Origin: Lysobacterales bacterium
Lineage (GTDB): Bacteria > Pseudomonadota > Gammaproteobacteria > Xanthomonadales > Xanthomonadaceae
Direction: 5' to 3'
NCBI GenBank assembly: GCA_016718605.1
Contig: JADKCY010000002.1
Location: forward strand, 1,178,001 to 1,242,000
DNA length: 64,000 nucleotides
Positions 17,458 through 26,325 of the stretch are shown here, one piece after another (within the stretch, counting starts at the first letter, position 1; every line of letters begins with the position of its first letter). Under the pieces are notes generated by a model, which made no database searches, had not been told where the DNA came from, and saw nothing but the letters and a program-made list of their open reading frames with translations. The position numbers were made by a program, and so were the translations under genes.

Positions 17458-19521
17458 ATGCGTGATTCCCGCTACGACATCCTGTTTACGCCGATCCAGA
17501 TCGGCCCGGTCACCGCCAAGAATCGCTTCTTCCAGGTGCCGCATTGCAATGGCATGGGTCATGCGATGCCCTTGGCGCATGCGGCGATGCGTGAGGTGAA
17601 GGCAGAAGGTGGCTGGGCGGTGATTTCCACCGAGGAGTGCGAGATCCATCCCAGCGGCGACGTCTCGCCCTATGTCGAAGCGCGGCTGTGGGACGATCGC
17701 GATATTCCAGCGCTGGCGCTGATGTGCGAACGCGTGCACGCGCACGGCGCCTTGGCGGCGGTCGAACTTACCCATAACGGCCCGACCGCGTCGAACCTGT
17801 TCTCGCGCGAAGTGCTGATTGCGCCCTCGCACCAGCCGTCGAAATACGGCTATCCCTCGCAGGCGCGGGCGATGGACAAGTGTGACATCGCCAACTATCG
17901 GCGCTGGCATCGGGAGGCAGCGATTCGCGGCATGCGCGCGGGCATGGACATCGTCTACGTCTACGCCGCCCACGACTTGTCGCTGGCGATGCACTTTCTG
18001 CAACGGCGACGCAATCAGCGCACCGACGAATACGGTGGCTCGCTGGAAAATCGCGTGCGTCTGTTGCGTGAGGTGCTGATCGACACCAAGGAAGCCGTCG
18101 GCCATCGCTGTGGCGTGGCGCTGCGCTTTGCCACCGAGGAACTGCTCGGGCCAGAAGGTGTGGAGCTGAGTGAGGCGCGCGAGATCGTCGGCATGCTGGC
18201 CGAGCTGCCCGATCTGTGGGACGTCAATATCGCGGCCTGGTACAACGACTCGGTGCCCTCGCGATTTGCTCCTGAAGGCGCGCAGGAACCCTTCATCGAC
18301 TTCGTCAAGAAAACCACCAGCAAACCGGTGGTGGGCGTGGGTCGCTTCACCTCGCCCGACACCATGGTGTCGCAACTGCGTCGCGGCGTCCTCGACATGA
18401 TCGGTGCGGCACGTCCGTCCATCGCTGATCCATTCCTGCCACGCAAGATCGAAGAAGGCCGCATCGACGATATCCGCGAGTGCATCGGCTGCAATCTCTG
18501 CGTCTCCGGCGACAACACCATCACCCCGATCCGCTGCACGCAGAATCCCAGCATGGGCGAGGAATGGCGCAAGGGCTGGCATCCCGAGCGCATCGCGACC
18601 AAGACCGCCAAAGACGACGCGCGCGTACTGGTGGTCGGTGGTGGTCCCGCAGGTTTGGAGGCCGCTCGCGCGCTAGGACAACGTGGCTACGAAGTGCATC
18701 TGGCGGAGTCCCGCAAGGAACTCGGGGGCCGGGTCAGCCGCGAGGCGCGTTTGCCTGGCCTGGCCGAATGGGCGCGGGTACGCGACTGGCGACTCGGGCA
18801 GATCCGCAAGCTGCCGCAAGTCAATCTGTATCTCGATTCAGCGATGAGTGCCGATGATGTGCTGGCCTTCGGCGCACAGCATGTCGTGCTTGCCACCGGC
18901 TGCCACTGGCGTCGTGATGGCTATGGGCGCAGTCATGGACTCGGCATCGCCAGCTTCCGCGACAACCCGCGCGTGTTCACACCCGACGACCTGATGGACG
19001 AACGCTGGCCGAGCGGCCGCGTGGTGATCTATGACGACGATTACTTCTACACCGGCAGCGTGATCGCCGAAGCGCTGCGCAAACGCGGCTGCGAGGTGGT
19101 CTATGTCACCCCGGACGACACCATCGCCTCGTGGAGCAGTAACACGCTCGACTATCGCCACATCCAGAGACGCCTCGCCAAACTCGAGGTCGAATGCGTG
19201 GTCTCGCACAGCATCGTCGACTACCGCGACAGCACACTGCAACTCGAACACGTGTGGAACGGCAAGCCCCAATCGCTGCACTGCGATGCCATCGTCAGCA
19301 TCACCGCGCGCCTGCCGAATGACGCGCTGTATCACGCACTACGCGAGCGCGAAGCAGAATGGCAGGACGCCGGCATCCACAGCATCGACGGCATCGGCGA
19401 CGCCCTCGCCCCCGGCCTGATCGCGCATGCCGTGTATGCCGGGCACCGCTACGCGCAGGAACTCGGCGTGCCGCGCGAGGGTGGGGTGCCATTCAAACGG
19501 CATTTCCATGTGGGGGAATGA
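17458..19521 (+). CDS. FMN/FAD/4Fe-4S demethylase-like oxidoreductase (DgcA / trimethylamine dehydrogenase type)
   Basis: The 687-residue protein has the Old Yellow Enzyme barrel (LFTPIQIGPVTAKNRFFQVP, then VVGVGRFTSPDTMVSQLRRG for FMN phosphate binding). A [4Fe-4S] motif CIGCNLC, with the fourth Cys 11 residues later in PIRCTQNPS, comes next. A C-terminal nucleotide-binding domain begins VLVVGGGPAGLEAARALGQR. The size and order match dimethylglycine demethylase subunit DgcA, N-methylproline demethylase and trimethylamine dehydrogenase, all of which remove N-methyl groups oxidatively. The dienoyl-CoA reductase branch shares the architecture and is the alternative. It follows the permease by 12 bases. 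Together with the Rieske gene it makes a two-step betaine demethylation route plausible. Confidence 0.82.
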   Translation: MRDSRYDILFTPIQIGPVTAKNRFFQVPHCNGMGHAMPLAHAAMREVKAEGGWAVISTEECEIHPSGDVSPYVEARLWDDRDIPALALMCERVHAHGALAAVELTHNGPTASNLFSREVLIAPSHQPSKYGYPSQARAMDKCDIANYRRWHREAAIRGMRAGMDIVYVYAAHDLSLAMHFLQRRRNQRTDEYGGSLENRVRLLREVLIDTKEAVGHRCGVALRFATEELLGPEGVELSEAREIVGMLAELPDLWDVNIAAWYNDSVPSRFAPEGAQEPFIDFVKKTTSKPVVGVGRFTSPDTMVSQLRRGVLDMIGAARPSIADPFLPRKIEEGRIDDIRECIGCNLCVSGDNTITPIRCTQNPSMGEEWRKGWHPERIATKTAKDDARVLVVGGGPAGLEAARALGQRGYEVHLAESRKELGGRVSREARLPGLAEWARVRDWRLGQIRKLPQVNLYLDSAMSADDVLAFGAQHVVLATGCHWRRDGYGRSHGLGIASFRDNPRVFTPDDLMDERWPSGRVVIYDDDYFYTGSVIAEALRKRGCEVVYVTPDDTIASWSSNTLDYRHIQRRLAKLEVECVVSHSIVDYRDSTLQLEHVWNGKPQSLHCDAIVSITARLPNDALYHALREREAEWQDAGIHSIDGIGDALAPGLIAHAVYAGHRYAQELGVPREGGVPFKRHFHVGE

Positions 19522-19535
19522 GGTGAGTCGGTGCG

Positions 19536-21080
19536 CTACCCCATCGCGATGCGGCCACGAAGCTGACTGGCCTGCGCTGAGATGGCCGCGGTCTCTTGCG
19601 CGCTGAGTCGCTGCAGATTGCGCCACTGCAGTGCGGTGCGCGGGTGCTTGGCAAAGCGTGTCTGATGACGAAGCAGGAAGTCCCAGTAGAGCGTCGTGAT
19701 CGGGCAGGCCTGTTCGCCCACTGACTGCTCAGGCCGATAGCGACAGCCGTCGCAATAGTTGCTCATGCGTTGAATGTATTTGCCCGACGCGCAATAGGGC
19801 TTGGAAGCGAGTCGACCGCCATCGGCAAACTGACTCATGCCCAAGGTATTGGGCAATTCCACCCACTCAATGGCATCCACGTAGACGGCCAGGTACCACG
19901 CGTGCACAGCCTGCGGACGCACGCCGTAGAGCAGACAGAACAGCCCGGTAACCATCAATCGCTGGATGTGGTGGGCATAGCCAAAGCGCAGAGTTTGTCC
20001 GATCACGTCGCGCAGGCACGCCATGTCGGTGTCGCCGGTCCAGAAGAACGCGGGCAGCGCGTGTTCTGCACCTAGCGCGTTCTCCTGTGCAAACTCGGGC
20101 ATGCGCAGCCAGTACAGACCGCGCACGTACTCGCGCCAGCCAAGGATCTGGCGCACAAAGCCCTCCACGGCGGCCAGCGGCGCATGCCCCGCCTGCAAGG
20201 CGGCAACGGCGGCATCAATCACCCTACGCGGCGAGATCAGTTTCAGGTTCATCGCCGCCGATAAGCGCGCGTGATAGAGCCACGGCTCAGCCTGCCACAT
20301 CGCGTCCTGGTAGCGCCCAAACAAGGGCAGGCGGTGCTCAATGAAGTCGTCGAGCGCCATTTGCGCTTGGGTCGCCGTCAACGGCCAATCGAAGTCATCC
20401 AGCGCACCGGGATGCGCCGCAAAACGTTCGCGCACTAGGTCGATGACCTCGCGCGTGATGGCGTCTGGCGCGAATCGCCGTGGCGCAGGCACCCAGCCTG
20501 GACCACGCGCATCGAAACTGCGGCGATTTTCCGCATCAAAGTTCCATTGCCCGCCCAGCGGTTGCTTGCCCTCCATCAATACCTGATGGCGTTGCCGCTG
20601 CCAGCGATAGAACCACTCCATGCGCCATTCGCGTTTGCCCTTGGCCCACTGGGCGAAGTCCGCCGGCGTACACAGGAAATGCCGATCCATACATCGCTCG
20701 TTCGGGATGCCAGAGGCGTCCACGACCTGAGTCAGCGCCTGCTCAAGATGAAACTCGCCGGCGTGGACCCAGCGGACACTGTCCGGTTGCAGCACACGTA
20801 CATCCTCGTCTAGCGCTTCGGCCAATGTCGTCGCACCATGCTCCCCGAGCCTGCGGTAGTGCACCCGCCAGCCACGTTCGCTCAAGCCTTCCGCGAAATG
20901 GCGCATGGCCGAGAGAAAGGTGACGATGCGCGCCGGATGCGACCAGACACGCGTGCTTTCCTCGTCCACTTCGGCCATCCATACCGCATCCTGGCGGGGA
21001 TCAAAGTCGTCGAAGACGGCGCTGTCATGGTTCAGTTGATCGCCGAGCACAAGGATGAGATGGCGGACGGGTGCACGCAT
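19536..21080 (-). CDS. Iron-sulfur bacterial cryptochrome/photolyase (FeS-BCP, PhrB-like)
   Basis: The 514-residue product starts RHLILVLGDQLNHDS, the N-terminal form of the DUF-type photolyase-related family, not of classical CPD photolyases. The C-terminal half carries FAD-binding segments and a cluster-binding set: YCDGC, then a third Cys 12 residues on (EQACPITTLYWDF). A fourth candidate Cys lies in DMACLRDVIG. These match the 4Fe-4S ligands of Agrobacterium PhrB, a (6-4) photolyase. The role would be light-driven repair of (6-4) photoproducts. It is convergent with the demethylase-like gene, with 14 bases between stop codons. Confidence 0.92.
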   Translation of the reverse strand: MRAPVRHLILVLGDQLNHDSAVFDDFDPRQDAVWMAEVDEESTRVWSHPARIVTFLSAMRHFAEGLSERGWRVHYRRLGEHGATTLAEALDEDVRVLQPDSVRWVHAGEFHLEQALTQVVDASGIPNERCMDRHFLCTPADFAQWAKGKREWRMEWFYRWQRQRHQVLMEGKQPLGGQWNFDAENRRSFDARGPGWVPAPRRFAPDAITREVIDLVRERFAAHPGALDDFDWPLTATQAQMALDDFIEHRLPLFGRYQDAMWQAEPWLYHARLSAAMNLKLISPRRVIDAAVAALQAGHAPLAAVEGFVRQILGWREYVRGLYWLRMPEFAQENALGAEHALPAFFWTGDTDMACLRDVIGQTLRFGYAHHIQRLMVTGLFCLLYGVRPQAVHAWYLAVYVDAIEWVELPNTLGMSQFADGGRLASKPYCASGKYIQRMSNYCDGCRYRPEQSVGEQACPITTLYWDFLLRHQTRFAKHPRTALQWRNLQRLSAQETAAISAQASQLRGRIAMG

Positions 21081-21244
21081 GGTTGGTCGCAGGCAGGTGT
21101 GACAGACAATCTAGAATGCCGCGCGCGACGTGCAGCCAACGTCGCCGCGCGCTTGGGCAAAAGGCGTGCTCTGCCCGGGTGAAACCGTCGCCGAGTGCCT
21201 TGGCTCGCTAGAATGTGCACCTGCCCGCAACAGACTGCCCCGCC

Positions 21245-22726
21245 ATGCAACTAGAGCAACATTTCGCCCGCTTCCGACAGGGCATCCTCGGTATTGATCA
21301 GACCTTCGAGTCGCCCTGCGGCACGCAGAAGATCGTCTATGCCGACTGGATTGCCTCGGGTCGCCTCTACGGCCCGATCGAGCGCCACCTGATCGAGCAC
21401 ATCGCACCCTTCGTCGCCAACACGCACACCGAGACCTCGATCACCGGCTCGATGATGACGCACGCCTACCACGAGGCTCTGCATCGGATCAAAGCGCATG
21501 TGGGCGCAGGCAGGTGCGATGCCATCATCTGCTACGGTTCAGGCATGACGGCGGTGGTCAACAAGTTCCAACGCATTCTTGGGCTGCGCGTGCACGAGCA
21601 GTTCCGTGATCGGGTCGAGGCGATCGGCGTGCAGCGACCCATCGTGTTCATTACCCACATGGAACACCACAGCAACCAGACCTCGTGGCTGGAGACGCTG
21701 TGCGATGTGGAAGTGATTCCGCCGAACGCCAACGGTGAGGTCGATCTCGGTGCACTCGACGGCTTGCTACAGCGCTACCACGACCGTCCCTTGAAGATCG
21801 CCAGCATTACCAGTTGCTCGAACGTCACCGGCTTGTTCACGCCCTACCACGACATCGCCGAGCGCATGCATGCCGCCGGAGGTTTGTGCTTCGTGGATTT
21901 CGCCTGCAGCGCGCCCTACATCGCTATCGACATGCACCCGGCAAACCGTCCGGACGCGTGGTTGGATGCGATCTTCTTTTCACCGCACAAATTTCTTGGT
22001 GGACCTGGCACCAGTGGCGTGCTGGTCTTCAACACCGGGCTGTACAAGAACCGCGTGCCGGACAACCCCGGCGGTGGCACCGTGGATTGGACCAATCCCT
22101 GGGGTCAGCACAAATACGTTGATGACGTGGAAGCGCGCGAGGACGGCGGAACGCCGGGTTTCCTGCAGACCATCCGTACGGCGCTGTGCATTGGGCTGAA
22201 AGAAGCCATGGGCGTGGAGAACATCCTGGCCCGCGAGCACGAATTGCTGGCCATTGCCTGGCCTGCCCTTTCCGCCATCCCCAATCTGCATCTGCTGGCC
22301 GCCGACCATGCGGATCGGCTCGGGGTGATCTCGTTCTACATTGAAGAGCTGCATTACAACCTGGCCGTGCGCCTGCTCAATGATCGTTTCGGCATTCAGG
22401 TGCGTGGCGGCTGCTCCTGTGCGGGCACCTACGGGCACTACCTGTTGCAGGTCTCGCACGAACGTTCCAAATCGATCACCGACAAGATCAGTGCGGGCAT
22501 CCTGACCGAGAAGCCGGGCTGGGTGCGCCTGTCGCTGCATCCCACCATGACGGATGCCGAAGCGCGCTACGTGGTCGACGCGATCACGCAATTGGCAGCG
22601 CACCACGGCGAATGGGCCAAGGACTATCGCTATTGCGAGCGCCGCAACGAGTTCAGCCATGTGCGTGAAACGGGTGTGCTGGCGACCACAGTCAACGCCT
22701 GGTTCGATCAACAAACGTTCACCTGA
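21245..22726 (+). CDS. Class V PLP-dependent aminotransferase / cysteine desulfurase-like protein
   Basis: This 493-residue protein has class V aminotransferase features: YADWIASGRLYGPIERHL at the N-terminus, the aspartate region GGLCFVDFACSAPY, and the PLP-lysine block FFSPHKFLGGPGTSGVLVF. Later it has VRGGCSCAGTYGHYL. The overall form resembles a distinct clade related to cysteine desulfurases and isopenicillin-N epimerase-like proteins. A Cys in GGCSCAG might act as a persulfide acceptor, but that is speculation. The start ATG at 21245 gives the best alignment to the family start. No Fe-S assembly genes are adjacent, so a housekeeping SufS role is unlikely. The physiological substrate is unknown. 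Confidence 0.8.
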   Translation: MQLEQHFARFRQGILGIDQTFESPCGTQKIVYADWIASGRLYGPIERHLIEHIAPFVANTHTETSITGSMMTHAYHEALHRIKAHVGAGRCDAIICYGSGMTAVVNKFQRILGLRVHEQFRDRVEAIGVQRPIVFITHMEHHSNQTSWLETLCDVEVIPPNANGEVDLGALDGLLQRYHDRPLKIASITSCSNVTGLFTPYHDIAERMHAAGGLCFVDFACSAPYIAIDMHPANRPDAWLDAIFFSPHKFLGGPGTSGVLVFNTGLYKNRVPDNPGGGTVDWTNPWGQHKYVDDVEAREDGGTPGFLQTIRTALCIGLKEAMGVENILAREHELLAIAWPALSAIPNLHLLAADHADRLGVISFYIEELHYNLAVRLLNDRFGIQVRGGCSCAGTYGHYLLQVSHERSKSITDKISAGILTEKPGWVRLSLHPTMTDAEARYVVDAITQLAAHHGEWAKDYRYCERRNEFSHVRETGVLATTVNAWFDQQTFT

Positions 22727-22804
22727 GCGAACCCGATGGCCTGAACGGGTGGCGCACCAATTGCATGCAGGTGTGCGCGTGGCTGACGCGATCAGGGGGT
22801 CGCC

Positions 22805-23956
22805 ATGAAAGCACTGCGCAATCAGGACGTCGCGGTGGGCCAAGCGCTTGCCATGGGCGTGTATGACCAAAAGGGCGTGCTGCTGCTGGAACGCGGGCAT
22901 GTGGTAAGTAGCGAGTCACAACGCCAGCAATTGCTGGAACGCGGGTTCGCCATCGACGAGGCGCAGTTGAATCGCCTGCGCGCAGCGCTCGAGGCGACCC
23001 AGCGTGTGGACGGCTCGCAAGTCACGTCGACTGTGCGGTCCGCCAGCATCATTGAGCGCCTACAACAGCTGCGCGACCGCCTGCGCGATCTACAACCGCA
23101 GATCCTGCATCGGCGTGCGCAACACCTGCCCACACAACTCACCGAGGTGGTGCAGCGACTGCGTGAACTGACCCAAGTGGACCCCGATGCCGCACTGGCG
23201 GCGATACCGCTCGCGGAGGAGGGACTATGTAGCGCCGGGCGCCCGCTGCACGCCGCCGTGCTGTGCCAGTTGATGGCCGAGGCGGCCAAGTTGGATGACC
23301 GCACAACTCAATCGCTGATGTCGGCCGCGCTCACCCACGACATCGCGCTGCTGCCCCTGGCGCAAACACTGCACAACCATCAGGGCGCGTTGCCGGACAG
23401 CTTGCGGACACAGGTCGACGCACATCCCGAGCGCAGCGCCACGCTGCTGCGCGAACAAGGCGTGGATGATCCGCTTTGGCTGGATATCGTTCTGCATCAC
23501 CACGAACGTCTGGATGGCAGCGGCTATCCGCATGCGTTGCGTGCCGACGCGATCCACACCGCCTGCCGGATTGTCACGCTGGTCGATACGTTTTGCGCCA
23601 TGATCCGGCCGCGCGGCTATCGTCAGGCCGTGGTGGCCAAGCAAGCCTTGAAAGACCTGTTTCTGCAGCGTGGCGTGCAAGTCGATGGTGACCTGACCGC
23701 GCTGTTCATTCGTGCCATCGGCATGTACCCACCGGGCGGCTTGGTGCGGCTGGCGAGCAACGAGGTTGGCGTGGTGTTTCGGCGCACCGACAGCGCGGCA
23801 CAGCCGCTGGTGCGCCGTCTGCTGGGACCGGACGGCAAGGTCTGTCTGGAACGTCAGCGTCGCGATACCAGTCAGGCCCAGCATGCAGTGACCGATGCGC
23901 TAAGCACCGAGCAATACCGCGCCCTGCTCAAATCACTGCATCGTCTGTGGGGCTGA
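22805..23956 (+). CDS. HD-GYP-type phosphohydrolase domain protein with an atypical HD motif
   Basis: The 383-residue product has an N-terminal region of about 150 residues resembling the cap domain often fused to HD-GYP, with a coiled-coil-like stretch (IERLQQLRDRLRDLQPQIL). The C-terminal domain has LTHDIALLPLAQTL, DAHPERSATLL, IVLHHHERLDGSGYPHAL and ADAIHTACRIVTLVDTFCAM. This is the HD-GYP layout known for cyclic-di-GMP hydrolysis. The usual HDIGK is HDIAL, so the conserved Gly-Lys is lost while the His-Asp pair and the GYP segment remain. Activity is therefore uncertain. AGGGGG lies upstream of the ATG. Its 3' end overlaps the convergent cca gene by 29 bases. Confidence 0.85.
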   Translation: MKALRNQDVAVGQALAMGVYDQKGVLLLERGHVVSSESQRQQLLERGFAIDEAQLNRLRAALEATQRVDGSQVTSTVRSASIIERLQQLRDRLRDLQPQILHRRAQHLPTQLTEVVQRLRELTQVDPDAALAAIPLAEEGLCSAGRPLHAAVLCQLMAEAAKLDDRTTQSLMSAALTHDIALLPLAQTLHNHQGALPDSLRTQVDAHPERSATLLREQGVDDPLWLDIVLHHHERLDGSGYPHALRADAIHTACRIVTLVDTFCAMIRPRGYRQAVVAKQALKDLFLQRGVQVDGDLTALFIRAIGMYPPGGLVRLASNEVGVVFRRTDSAAQPLVRRLLGPDGKVCLERQRRDTSQAQHAVTDALSTEQYRALLKSLHRLWG

Positions 23957-25217
23957 GTCTCCCGGATTCACCGAGCAGACTGCGGATCGCTGCGATGCGT
24001 GCCTTGCGCAGTGCTTCACCGATGGCTGGCCCCTGCAGTCGGGACAGATCGAGATCGCGCGCCTGCACGCGCTGGGCAGCCTGCAGGCATTGCTGCAGCA
24101 GAAGGCGATTGGGGTAGTCTGCGTCGGCGGTGCCGAGACGTCCCCGCTTGTCGATTTCACACACCCAGCCAATCTCGGCGATGCGATCCGGCTTGCGCCA
24201 CGCATCGCAGCGTGACAACAGTGCCTCGATACTGGCCGGGCGCATCTCGTCGAGCCGATGCACGTTCAGGTGCTCTCGGCAGGCATGCAACGCGATGTCA
24301 CGGAACTCGGTCGGCACCCGCAAGCGTTCGCAAACCGCCTCGATCGGCGCGAGCCCGCGCTGTTCGTGCAACACATGTTTCGGCCATTCCTCGCGTGGCG
24401 TCCGTGCTTTACCAAGATCGTGCAGCAGCACTGCAAAAGCGATTCGCGCATCCCCCGGTCGCCAGCGTGCCGCTTGCGCCAGGCACAACTCGGTATGCAC
24501 ACCGGCATCGATTTCCGGATGAAACTGCACGCGTTGCTCAACGCCATACAGCGCATCGACTTCGGGCAACAGGCGCACCAGTGCATCGCAGACCCGCAAC
24601 ACCTGCACCATCGCCTGCGGTGCGGCCTCGGCCAGTCCGCGCTGCAGTTCCTGCCAAACCCGCTCAGGCACCAGATGATCGACTTCGCCTGCCGCCACCA
24701 TGCTGCGCATCAGCGCCAGCGTTTCGTCGGCGAGCGCGAATCCCAAGGGTGCAAAACGCGCGGCAAAGCGCGCCACCCGCAGGATGCGCACCGGGTCCTC
24801 GGCAAAAGCAGGCGACACATGGCGCAACACCCGAGCCTGCAGGTCGGCGATGCCGCCATGCGGGTCAATCAGGGCTCCATCGGCATCCTGCGCAATGGCA
24901 TTGATGGTGAGGTCACGACGCAGCAGATCCTGTTCCAGTGTGACCGACGGATCGGCATCCACCACAAACCCACGGTAGCCACGACCGGATTTGCGCTCGG
25001 TGCGCGCCAGCGCATATTCCTCACCGCTGTGCGGATGCAAAAACACCGGAAAATCCGCGCCCACGGCCTTGAAGCCACGGGTCAGCAAGTCGGCGGCTTC
25101 ACTGCCAACGACCACCCAGTCGCGATCACCGCTGGTGCGACCCAGCAGACGGTCCCGCACTGCACCGCCGACCAGATAGACCTGCAAGCCATCGACGCGC
25201 GGATCGTTCCAACTCAT
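23928..25217 (-). CDS. cca: CCA-adding tRNA nucleotidyltransferase
   Basis: The 429-residue protein shows YLVGGAVRDRLLGR (phosphate-binding loop), the catalytic acidic pair Asp31 and Asp33 in SGDRDWVVVG, RRDLTINAIAQD, the template region DPVRILRVARFAARF, and a C-terminal HD domain (LLHDLGKAR). It rebuilds the 3' CCA end of tRNAs. The HD domain, also present in the Escherichia coli enzyme, has phosphatase and phosphodiesterase activities. Length is typical for the long gammaproteobacterial form. Its ATG overlaps the stop of the upstream NAD(P)-binding gene by four bases, so the two are translated from one mRNA. Confidence 0.95.
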   Translation of the reverse strand: MSWNDPRVDGLQVYLVGGAVRDRLLGRTSGDRDWVVVGSEAADLLTRGFKAVGADFPVFLHPHSGEEYALARTERKSGRGYRGFVVDADPSVTLEQDLLRRDLTINAIAQDADGALIDPHGGIADLQARVLRHVSPAFAEDPVRILRVARFAARFAPLGFALADETLALMRSMVAAGEVDHLVPERVWQELQRGLAEAAPQAMVQVLRVCDALVRLLPEVDALYGVEQRVQFHPEIDAGVHTELCLAQAARWRPGDARIAFAVLLHDLGKARTPREEWPKHVLHEQRGLAPIEAVCERLRVPTEFRDIALHACREHLNVHRLDEMRPASIEALLSRCDAWRKPDRIAEIGWVCEIDKRGRLGTADADYPNRLLLQQCLQAAQRVQARDLDLSRLQGPAIGEALRKARIAAIRSLLGESGRLSPTDDAVI

Positions 25218-26158
25218 GCACGACGCTCGGCGCGTTGCGCATCAAGGCGCGTTTGTCTGGCGGTCTGTCTGAGCAAGGCGGGCATCACCGCATCGATCGG
25301 CGTCTTGTCGATGCCCAGCCGGAACAGGCCATCAATGCCTCCGACCGAGTCGATCTTCAGCGACAGATAGTTGTCGGTGGAGAACGGCTTGCCAGGCACG
25401 AAATCCATCAGCATGGCCTGCAGTCGCGCCAGGCCATCGGGCAGGGGAATCACCCAGCGCAGCAACCCCATCTGGCGCGCGGTGTAGCGCACGATGTCGG
25501 CCAAGCTCAGCGTTTGCGGCCCGTACAGCTCGTACATCTGGCGAAAGGCCGCAGGCTGCGACAGTGTCTCGCTCATCGCACGCACCACATCACCCACATA
25601 GACCGGCGCGAACCTGGCGCTGGCGCGCGCCAGCGGCAGCACCGGCACCAACTTGAGCAGGCTGGCGAAGCGTCCGAACAGACCATCGCCCGGCCCGAAG
25701 ATCACCGAGGGTTGGTAGATCGTCCAGTCGAGCGACGAGGCTTTGACGGCCGCTTCAGCCTCGCCGCGCGTACGCAGGTAATGGCTCTCCCCACGGCCGG
25801 CATTCAACGCACTCATCTGCAGCAGACGCGTCACACCCGACTGCTCGCAGGCGGCAATGACGTTTTGCGTCAGGCGCACATGCGCCCGCTGAAAGCCTTT
25901 TCCGCCAAAGCCCTTCTCATTGAGGATGCCGACCAGATTGATGACCGCATCCGCGCCGTGGAAGGCGCGAACAAGTGCCGCCGGGTCATGAACATCGACG
26001 GTATCGACATGCACGTTCGGCAACACCCGCACATCGGGCTTGAGCGCCGCATTGCGGCTGAGCACGCGAACGTGATGGCCCTGCGCGACCAGGCGGGCGA
26101 TCAGGTGGCGGCCAACAAAGCCGGTGCCACCAAGCAGAACCAGTTGAAGAGTTCTCAC
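25214..26158 (-). CDS. NAD(P)-binding protein of the atypical SDR / NDUFA9 family
   Basis: The product is 314 residues. It opens with the dinucleotide-binding loop LVLLGGTGFVGRHLIARLVA, then VINLVGILNEKGFGGKGFQR, which is the hallmark of the NDUFA9-like extended SDR proteins (complex I accessory subunit relatives). It lacks the usual Tyr-x3-Lys dehydrogenase emphasis, so it may act as a structural or redox-sensing NAD(P)H-binding protein. I prefer the GTG at 26158, which has AGGA 8 bases upstream, over the TTG two codons earlier. It is the first gene of a two-gene unit with cca and is divergent from the glucan synthase-like gene. Confidence 0.83.
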   Translation of the reverse strand: MRTLQLVLLGGTGFVGRHLIARLVAQGHHVRVLSRNAALKPDVRVLPNVHVDTVDVHDPAALVRAFHGADAVINLVGILNEKGFGGKGFQRAHVRLTQNVIAACEQSGVTRLLQMSALNAGRGESHYLRTRGEAEAAVKASSLDWTIYQPSVIFGPGDGLFGRFASLLKLVPVLPLARASARFAPVYVGDVVRAMSETLSQPAAFRQMYELYGPQTLSLADIVRYTARQMGLLRWVIPLPDGLARLQAMLMDFVPGKPFSTDNYLSLKIDSVGGIDGLFRLGIDKTPIDAVMPALLRQTARQTRLDAQRAERRA

Positions 26159-26325
26159 GAGCAAGTTCCTGACGGATGTGAAGACTGCAGACTACCAGTC
26201 GCCGACAAACACGTAAGTGAATCCGATCTGACACCGTGGACCCCAACAGACCAGCGGCTATTGCGGAAACCCGGTCCACTATTGCTACGATGTTGCAAAG
26301 CAACAATAACGACTTTGGGGACGCC

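Noticed and set aside
16960..18582. Minus-strand open frame of 540 codons opposite the permease and flavoprotein genes
   Set aside because: It is antisense to two genes with clear family motifs and shows no known domain.
21245..22726. Assignment as SufS/IscS housekeeping cysteine desulfurase
   Set aside because: The protein is longer than SufS, and no suf or isc genes are adjacent.
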